Part shown: positions 8,382 through 14,132 of the stretch, piece after piece | Layout: every line of letters starts with the position of its first letter | Numbering within the stretch: position 1 is the first letter of the stretch | NCBI RefSeq assembly: GCF_001613305.1 | Contig: NZ_BDCC01000027.1 | Span: 1 to 64,000, forward strand | Direction: 5' to 3' | Length of the DNA: 64,000 bases | Source of the DNA: Nocardia vaccinii NBRC 15922 | GTDB lineage: Bacteria > Actinomycetota > Actinomycetes > Mycobacteriales > Mycobacteriaceae | The notes under the pieces: generated by a model | Told to the model about the DNA's origin: nothing | The model's input: the letters and a program-made list of their open reading frames with translations, nothing else | Database searches by the model: none | Program-made: the position numbers and the translations under genes

Positions 8382-9016
8382 GTGCATCCACAGATTATTG
8401 AGATCACCCAGAAGGCCGCGCCCGTGTGGCCGACGTGGGTGTCTTTCTCGGCGAGCGTGCTGCTGTTCGTCGGGGCGATGATCACGCTTTGCGTGACCAA
8501 CCGCACAAACAGGGCCGCTATCGCGGCGGCGAACATGCGGGAGCGCGACAAGTGGCGCAATGATGCCGTGTTGAAAGCTGTTGCGGCTGAACTGGAAATC
8601 TCGAACGATGTAGTGCGCGAATTGCTCGGGTATATGACCTGGAAGCCTGATGATGACCTCCGGTCACTGGACCGTCGGCTCCGGGCGCGCATCGACGACA
8701 TGGCCCCGCATGTCGCTGCGTTCCGTATCCTCGTTGGCGACGGCTTCGCCGATCTGGCCGAGGCGCACCGGAAGGCACTGCACGAGCACTGTTCAATGCG
8801 CTGAACTTTGCCGAGGACCGCCACCGGATTTCCGGCCCAGAGCTTGTCGAGGCGCGGCAGAAGTGCCCCCAACCATTCGATCAGGTAATCGAAGCGCAGA
8901 CCGAGGTCATTGCCGCTGCCCGGTCTGCGCTCGACCTCTATCCAGCTACCCCGCTGACCGACGCCGGAACGGAACCACGTTCCCCGGCAGGGACTCCGGC
9001 GCAGGCGAATCAATGA
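8382..9016 (+). pseudogene. Frameshifted single-pass membrane protein gene
   Basis: From GTG 8382 the frame encodes an N-terminal membrane helix (about residues 18-38, VSFSASVLLFVGAMITLCVT) and a helical charged domain. It terminates at 8804 after HEHCSMR. Dropping to the next frame at about 8785 restores a clearly protein-like continuation (LFNALNFAEDRHRISGPELV ...) that runs to TGA 9014-9016. A single-base deletion after GAG (for example GAG-GCA-CTG becoming GAG-CA-CTG) explains it. The intact protein would be about 211 aa. Family not recognised. It could be a true lesion or an assembly error. Confidence 0.6.
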
Positions 9017-9465
9017 CGGCCGGTGTGTTGGCCTGCGGCTTGGGTGGTTCGGGCAGGTCGTTGCCGGTGCCCCCTTCTTCATCGGGAATCCAATCGCCGT
9101 AGGTGTTCAACGTGAGCGTGAAAGTGCTGTGCCCCAACCACTTTGATACCTGCATGTAGTGCGTACCCGCCATGAGTTGCATCACAGCGAAGGTGTGCCG
9201 CAAAGTCGTGCAGTCGCACGCCGCGCGTCGCTGGGATGGCTGGAGCGTTCGGGGTGGCGGGGACAGCGGGCGCGCTGGCTGGCAGTCCGACCGCGACGAG
9301 TGCAGGGCGGAAGATGGTCTCGTAGAACGAGCCCATTGCCATCGGCTCGAACCAGTCCAGCGGCACCGCGTAGCGCTGCCCGGCGGGCGGTGTCCGCCGC
9401 CGTTTTGCCGACCGGGCCACCTCGGCGCGGTCAATTCCGCGGAGCGCAGATGCCGCATGGCCGGA
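8946..9465 (-). pseudogene. Tyrosine recombinase (phage integrase) C-terminal remnant, frameshifted
   Basis: Reading leftward, one frame gives GQRYAVPLDWFEP ... FYETIFRPALVAVGLP ... GVRLHD, and the next frame gives LRHTFAVMQL ... VSKWLGHSTFTLTLNTYGDW. Together these are the integrase box II: HDLRHT, then WLGH, then the Tyr nucleophile in NTYGDW. The join needs removal of one T from a TTT run (AAA at 9202-9204 on +). Upstream, the frame is closed by TGA at 9466-9468, and the first catalytic Arg region is missing. The gene is therefore truncated as well as frameshifted and is unlikely to be active. Confidence 0.8.
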
Positions 9466-9992
9466 TCAGTGCCCGGTCCGTCGTGGATATAGGCGTACAT
9501 CCGTGCGGCCAGGGTCTACCGGGATGGGCAATCCAAATTCGTCTCGCACCGGTTCACGCCAGGCCACCTCGTACCGCTTGGTGGCAGCTTCGAAAAGTAC
9601 CTGGAGGTCGGGCAGGGCGGCGATTACAAGGGTGTGGAGGTGGGGGCGGAATTCCGCGCACCCGGCGGTCGTGGTCTGCTCACGAATGCGATTGTGGGAT
9701 ACCACGGCAAGCCCGACCGGCGGTTGGATGTCACGCCCAAGCTGGATAAGTCCAGCCGAATGCTCACCCTGACCGTGAAGCCCAGTCCGGCGCGCAGTTC
9801 GCCAGCCGGAACCAAGGCCACCAAGGCGAGCGCGGTTGCCTCGTCGGCCGACGCCGCAGGCCGCAAGAAACGGCGATATGAACCGGGCTGTGCGTCGGCC
9901 GTAGCCGTTGACCACGGCGCGGTCGGGTAAGTGCTTGCCGCAGCCACGGCAATCCGACCAGCCGCCACGCAGCGGCCGGGGAATGGCCTTGG
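9466..9992 (-). other. Interrupted coding sequence between integrase remnant and HEPN-like gene
   Basis: No intact gene. On the minus strand, scattered protein-like pieces occur in different frames, for example SDCRGCGKHLPDRAVVNGYG near 9910-9970, then FRPHLHTLVI ... ATKRYEVAWREPVRDEFGLP near 9510-9660. The HLH triplet recalls the metal-binding motif of HUH replication initiators, but this is a weak hint. The block is probably decayed DNA that once held the integrase N-terminus or a replication gene. Confidence 0.35.
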
Positions 9993-10883
9993 CTAGGGTT
10001 GCTGCTTGGCGTACTGCAGAACGTTGGATGCCCACGGGGCATAGGCGAATTGCAGGGGCGGTGGCGGGGCTGTTGTCCTTCCGGTCGAAAGGGCACGTAC
10101 GCCGGTCCGATCTCCAAAAAGTCTGTCGAACTCGCGTACCGTGGCACAGGCCGCATCTACTTCTGGATGGAGAATTCTAATGACTTTCTCGTTGGCCTCG
10201 ACGAGTGCTTTGATGGCGGCAGGAACTAACCCAATGATGCTTGGGTCCTCGGGCAGGGCGCGTAGTTTCTCTACGTACTTTTCTTTGAGCTCGGTGTTTA
10301 GTTCGATCATGGCGGAGATGTCAATCTTGGGATCTGTCCAGCCTTTCGGTTCGCCGTCAACAAGGGCTGCGCCAGCGGAGATCCTGACCACGTCCATTGC
10401 GTAGTGAACCATCGTGTGGCGTAAGTGGTACAGCAGCCGGTACTCAGGGCATTTCTCGAACAATCGGTTGAATATCTTTTGCATTTGTTTATGTTCGCTA
10501 CTGCCTTCTCCGAATTTGATGAATATCTGCTTGTAGTTATGTTCTTGATGGAAGTGCAGTGATGAACAGAACGAGAGTATGGAATTTCTCATTCGGACGC
10601 CGGCTTTAATGATCCCATCGGGCGATACAGGCGAATGCTGTCCCGTTTCGAGTTCTTCCATGTCCTGCTGAATGGTTCGGACAAGGTCGCCCAGCATTGC
10701 TTTGACGTATGTAAAGACGTTGACATTTAAGATTTGATCGACTGTGGTGTAGGCCGAGCCATATCTGTCGGCCTCTTCCCCGGAGAATTCGTGGAGAGGC
10801 TCGAACACGGCGGCTGTGGCACCGGTCGGATCCTCGCGGATCAGCAACGCAGAATAGAACGGCTCCATATCGTCATCGGACAT
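9993..10883 (-). CDS. Hypothetical protein with HEPN-like RxxxxH motif
   Basis: 296 aa, entirely leftward, clearly less GC-rich than its neighbours, which suggests separate acquisition. It is mostly helical. The segment LLYHLRHTMVHYAMDVV holds R155-x4-H160, the spacing of the catalytic motif of HEPN ribonucleases, preceded by helices rich in Lys/Gln/Phe (KQIFIKFGEGSS, MQKIFNRLFEKCPEYR). The C-terminal 40 residues are Pro/Ala-rich and probably disordered. No second component was found beside it. It could be a defence or toxin gene carried as element cargo; that is inference. Confidence 0.6.
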   Translation of the reverse strand: MSDDDMEPFYSALLIREDPTGATAAVFEPLHEFSGEEADRYGSAYTTVDQILNVNVFTYVKAMLGDLVRTIQQDMEELETGQHSPVSPDGIIKAGVRMRNSILSFCSSLHFHQEHNYKQIFIKFGEGSSEHKQMQKIFNRLFEKCPEYRLLYHLRHTMVHYAMDVVRISAGAALVDGEPKGWTDPKIDISAMIELNTELKEKYVEKLRALPEDPSIIGLVPAAIKALVEANEKVIRILHPEVDAACATVREFDRLFGDRTGVRALSTGRTTAPPPPLQFAYAPWASNVLQYAKQQP

Positions 10884-11123
10884 GAGCGGATGCCTTTCGT
10901 GAAGGTCATAGACGGAACCGTCGAATCTTAGTCGGCGGGACTGACACTGACGGAGGTATTCGCCCCGGCGTCACACCGGCACCCGGCGGGCTGTCAACGG
11001 TGATCAGGCGGTGGCCGGCGGTGCGCAATAGCTGGCGAATTAGTGGCTCTCACCTGCAACGATGCGACTGAGCGCGGCGTAACGGTGCAGGTAGGCGCGG
11101 TGCCCGCACGGCGGGCCGGAGGT

Positions 11124-11167
11124 ACTTAAAGTCCGCCCAGTGTCGGTTCGAGCCCGACCGGGGGCAC
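11124..11167 (+). repeat. attR: 44-bp direct repeat of tRNA-Leu 3' half
   Basis: Copy of 5958-6001 with one mismatch. The preceding 240 bases (10884-11123) hold no recognisable gene, and the tRNA 5' half is absent here. Confidence 0.9.
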
Positions 11168-11273
11168 TACGACACCGCGGGTAGATCGCATTGTCGGTCG
11201 CCCCGCGTCCGGGTTCGGCAGGTCTGGTTCGAGGCTGGTTCGCAGTGCGCCGCAAGGGTTGTCGCGGGTGGCA

Positions 11274-11987
11274 TCAACCGAATATCTCGGCCAGGAAGTC
11301 GCGGGCGGCGGCGAAGGAGCGGGTGTCGGCGGCGGGGTCGTATGCGACTCCGGGGATAGCGCCGGGTACGGCGTGTTGGTGGGTGAAACCGTGTTGCGCG
11401 TTGCCGTAGATATTCAGCTGCCAGTCGGCCTCGGCGTTGTTCATCTCCTCGATGAAGGCCGCCACATCGGCCTGCGGAACATGCGGGTCGGCGTCGCCGT
11501 GGCAGATGAGCAGCCGGGCTCGGATCGAGCCGGGTTTCGCCGGGGCCACGGTGGTCAGGCTGCCGTGCATGCTGATCACCCCGGCGATCCCGGCCCCTGA
11601 TCTGGCGAGTGTCAGGGCGGCCAGGCCGCCGAAACAGAACCCGACGGCAGCGGCGCTCCCGTTGGTGCCGGGCAGGTCGAGCAGGGTGGCCAGGCCCGCT
11701 CGGGTGCGGCGGACCATGAACGAGGGATCGTCCCGGAGTGCGGTGAGGGCGGCGACGACCCGGTCGCGGTCGCCGGCCGCGTCGCCGAGCAGATCGCAGG
11801 CGAAGACGACGTAGCCGAGCGCCGCATAGCGGCGGGCCTGGCCCCGGGCGTGCTCGTCCAGTCCGGCGCCGCCGTGGATGAGCAGGATTCCCGGCCGGTC
11901 ACCGGTTTGTTCGTCGTCCCAGCAGTGCATTCCGGTGAGCTGGGTATCGAGATCGGAATAGGCGATGTCCCGCGCGTTGATGCTCAT
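11274..11987 (-). CDS. Dienelactone hydrolase family protein
   Basis: 237-aa alpha/beta hydrolase of the dienelactone hydrolase family. Visible motifs: GILLIHGGAG (oxyanion region), YVVFACDLLGDAAGDRD, the nucleophile elbow AVGFCFGG with Cys in place of Ser (typical of DLH), LICHGDADPHVP (acid) and NIYGNAQHGFTH (His). I chose ATG 11987 (MSINARDIAYSD); the open frame extends upstream but is Arg-rich and unlike the family. The natural substrate is unknown. Confidence 0.88.
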   Translation of the reverse strand: MSINARDIAYSDLDTQLTGMHCWDDEQTGDRPGILLIHGGAGLDEHARGQARRYAALGYVVFACDLLGDAAGDRDRVVAALTALRDDPSFMVRRTRAGLATLLDLPGTNGSAAAVGFCFGGLAALTLARSGAGIAGVISMHGSLTTVAPAKPGSIRARLLICHGDADPHVPQADVAAFIEEMNNAEADWQLNIYGNAQHGFTHQHAVPGAIPGVAYDPAADTRSFAAARDFLAEIFG

Positions 11988-12483
11988 GCGCGCAACGCTA
12001 TCAGACCAGAACTCCACCATAGCACGAAATATGAAGTACCGCAACCGTTTCCGCAACATTCGAGGTGCGCCGGGTGGGGTGCAGCGCGCCCTCGCCGAAC
12101 AGCTCGGAAGCGATCCCGTGGACGCCCTCGGCCGAGCGCGCGTCGGCTGAGCCGTCGCCCGAGGAGCGTCATCGGTGACCCGCGCCGCAAGAGTCGCGCC
12201 AGCAGGCCCCGGGCGACCCGGCCCACCGCGATAGGTCATGACGATCTGCCGCTGTCGTTCCTGTGAAAGCGATGAGTGCGCTCATAGCCAAGCGCGGAAC
12301 ACGACGGCGTACATCGAGCAGGTAAATATCCCGACGTCCGGAACGGACGTCAGGCGAATGGTTCTGACCTGCGGATTCTCCTCGGAAAGCGGGACATTCC
12401 ATTGCCGCTGCCGTGATCGCCGTGTGAGAGTGCCTGCGTGAGACGCCGGCAAACCAATACGAGTCGGCGCGCCGGAGGGAAAT
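11988..12483. other. Promoter region of the lanthipeptide operon
   Basis: Divergent intergenic region between the dienelactone hydrolase and the first lanthipeptide gene. It holds the 19-bp inverted repeat listed separately and a strong ribosome-binding site GGAGGG at 12473-12478. A Cys-rich open frame at 12238-12441 (MTICRCRSCESDECAHS...) has no good ribosome-binding site and I do not call it a gene. Confidence 0.5.
12333..12351. promoter_or_regulatory. 19-bp inverted repeat upstream of lanthipeptide operon
   Basis: GACGTCCG-GAA-CGGACGTC, perfect 8-bp arms, 133 bases upstream of the first precursor gene. Its size and position fit an operator for the winged-helix regulator at 12618 or the response regulator at 20167. 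Confidence 0.45.
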
Positions 12484-12621
12484 ATGACCACCGAATTCGA
12501 TCTCGATATCGTCATGCGATCCAGTGCGGATGGCACGTTCAGGAATTACAGCATGTTCGCGATGTGCTCGGCGGCGTCCTGCCCGAACGGTCCGAGCTGT
12601 ATATGTGAGCACCGGAGATGA
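12484..12621 (+). CDS. lanA: Lanthipeptide precursor-like peptide with FDLD box (second LanA candidate)
   Basis: 45 aa, beginning MTTEFDLDIVMRSSADGTF and ending CPNGPSCICEHRR. The FDLD at residues 5-8 matches the FNLD-type leader box that class I LanB enzymes recognise. The C-terminal part has Cys at 28, 33, 39 and 41 and Ser/Thr at 13, 14, 18, 23, 29, 32 and 38. Ribosome-binding site GGAGGG lies 5 bases upstream. The TGA overlaps the ATG of the regulator as ATGA, indicating genuine, coupled translation at the head of the LanB/LanC operon. It resembles the FxLD group of actinobacterial lanthipeptide precursors. The leader-core boundary is not obvious. The methyltransferase usual for FxLD systems is not seen here. 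Confidence 0.72.
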   Translation: MTTEFDLDIVMRSSADGTFRNYSMFAMCSAASCPNGPSCICEHRR

Positions 12622-13145
12622 CGACGACTGATTTTCGGGTGAGACAACCCGGAACTCGCCGATGCTGCAACATCACGGTGCTCGGCAATCAGTCGGTCGA
12701 CGGGCATCGGTCCGTCTCGACCAGGACACTCGAATTCCTGCTCGCCATCGCACTGGCCGGTGGCGAACGCAGACAGTCGTCGCTGCTTCGCGATCTGTTC
12801 TCCGACTGCGCGTCGAAATCGGCCATCCCGACCCTGGCCTATCGCGCGCGGAAATTGGGAATAGAGACCGAATTCATCCCCGTGCGAGGGAGTTATCGGG
12901 TGCTGACGCCGATGGTCATCGATGCGGTCGAATTGCTCGCCGCACTGCGGGCCGGTGACGTCCGCACAGCGCTGTGGCTCTACGGCGGCCCTTGTCTGGC
13001 GAACAGTCGATCGCCGTTGGCGATCGAGACGCGCGAGATGATCGACATGCGCCTGATACGGGCGGTGCTGGCGACCGGAGACCGGGCATTCATCGAGTTC
13101 GCGGCGACCAAGCTCGACGCGGTCGAACTGCGGTCGGGCCGGTAG
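12618..13145 (+). CDS. Winged-helix (BTAD-like) transcriptional regulator
   Basis: 175 aa. The N-terminal two thirds read as an OmpR-type winged helix (RTLEFLLAIALAGGERRQSS ... ALAYRARKLGIETEFIPVRG). The C-terminal part (AVELLAALRAGDVRTALWLY GGPCLANS) resembles the beginning of a bacterial transcriptional activation domain, as in SARP-type and other actinobacterial regulators, but is short. It is coupled to the precursor gene upstream by ATGA and is 6 bases from the oxidoreductase downstream. It is probably the pathway-specific regulator. The family assignment is by resemblance only. Confidence 0.6.
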   Translation: MTTTDFRVRQPGTRRCCNITVLGNQSVDGHRSVSTRTLEFLLAIALAGGERRQSSLLRDLFSDCASKSAIPTLAYRARKLGIETEFIPVRGSYRVLTPMVIDAVELLAALRAGDVRTALWLYGGPCLANSRSPLAIETREMIDMRLIRAVLATGDRAFIEFAATKLDAVELRSGR

Positions 13146-13151
13146 CCGCCG

Positions 13152-14132
13152 ATGCGCGTATCCCTGGTGCTTCCGAACGCGCCCGCAGTCCCGGAGCAGG
13201 CCGAACAACCGGCCCGGCTGGTGGCGGAATCTCCACTTCTGCAACGGCTCTGGCAGGGCCAATCCTACGGTGTGGACACCGCGACGACCTTCGCCCATCT
13301 GGCGGGGCGCGGCATCCGCCCCGCGCTGGGGACCGCTGTCATGCTCACGACGTTGCAGCACCCGGCGCGCGCGGCGCTGGAGGCGCGCTCACTGGCGGTG
13401 ATCAGCGGGCAGCCGATGATGTACTGCGTCGGGCCCGGAAGCCGGAACGTGCAGCGTCTGCTGCGCGGCGCGCCCGACCCCGCGCCCGTGGCCAGTACGC
13501 GCCGCTATCTCGGCGATATGCGGGCGATGCTGGTGGCATCCGATGCGGCCGCCCGGCGCGATCATGCCCGAATCGCCGAGCCGCCCCTGCTGTACTCCAT
13601 TGCGGCTCCGGACATTCGAATCGGTGTCGGGGTGCTGCGCCCGGCGATGGCGCGAGTCGCCGGATCGTGTGCGGACGTAGCCATGAGCTGGCTCGGCACA
13701 CCGGAATACATTCGCGACCACCTGATCGGGCCGATGGCATCGGCCGCGGCTCGGGCGAACAGGCCGCGGCCGCATCTGGTCGCCACATTGCATGTCGCGG
13801 TGGCTCGGCCCGGTCGTGACGCCCGGCGCCTGGCACATATCGGAATCGGCGGTCACCTGGCGTTGGAACATTACGTGTCGACCGCGCGACGCTGCGGTGT
13901 CGCGGTCGAACCGGGAAATGCTCCGCGAGCCGCCGCGGCCGCGCTGGATTCCGGATTGTTCTGCTACGGCTCGGCGGCGGAGATCGCCGAGCGAATGCGC
14001 GCATACGCCCGATGCGGAATAGATGAAATCGCCTTGCACATCGCGGCGGTGGCGGCCTGTCACGGTGTCGGCGAGGCATTGAATGACGTACGAGAAATCC
14101 TGTCGGAGTGGAGTATTGCCGATGTCTGCTGA
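13152..14132 (+). CDS. Luciferase-like (LLM class, probably F420-dependent) oxidoreductase
   Basis: 326 aa with the TIM-barrel pattern of actinobacterial LLM flavin/F420 oxidoreductases. It has the core AHLAGRGIRPALGTAVML, HPARAALEARSLAVISGQP and GVGVLRPAMARVAGSCADVAMSWL. In other lanthipeptide pathways, F420H2-dependent LLM enzymes (for example LxmJ of lexapeptide) reduce dehydroalanine to D-alanine. Its place immediately before lanB suggests a similar tailoring role here, which is inference. Its end overlaps the lanB start by 11 bases. Confidence 0.85.
   Translation: MRVSLVLPNAPAVPEQAEQPARLVAESPLLQRLWQGQSYGVDTATTFAHLAGRGIRPALGTAVMLTTLQHPARAALEARSLAVISGQPMMYCVGPGSRNVQRLLRGAPDPAPVASTRRYLGDMRAMLVASDAAARRDHARIAEPPLLYSIAAPDIRIGVGVLRPAMARVAGSCADVAMSWLGTPEYIRDHLIGPMASAAARANRPRPHLVATLHVAVARPGRDARRLAHIGIGGHLALEHYVSTARRCGVAVEPGNAPRAAAAALDSGLFCYGSAAEIAERMRAYARCGIDEIALHIAAVAACHGVGEALNDVREILSEWSIADVC

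Larger units (their letters stand above)
5958..11167. mobile_element. Integrated element at the tRNA-Leu 3' end (decayed IME/phage remnant)
   Basis: The segment is bounded by a 44-bp direct repeat: the tRNA 3' half at 5958-6001 and a copy at 11124-11167. Only the right copy lacks the tRNA 5' half. This is the usual signature of site-specific integration into a tRNA gene with reconstitution of the tRNA. Contents: two small leftward genes, a three-gene DUF6879/XRE operon, a frameshifted membrane-protein gene, a broken tyrosine integrase and an HEPN-like gene. No transfer, capsid or intact replication gene was recognised, so it is probably immobile now. Confidence 0.85.

Noticed and set aside
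12238..12441. Cys-rich 67-aa ORF (MTICRCRSCESDECAHS...) upstream of the lanthipeptide operon
   Set aside because: Cys are not at the C-terminus, there is no leader box, the ribosome-binding site is poor and it contains the inverted repeat; probably promoter DNA.
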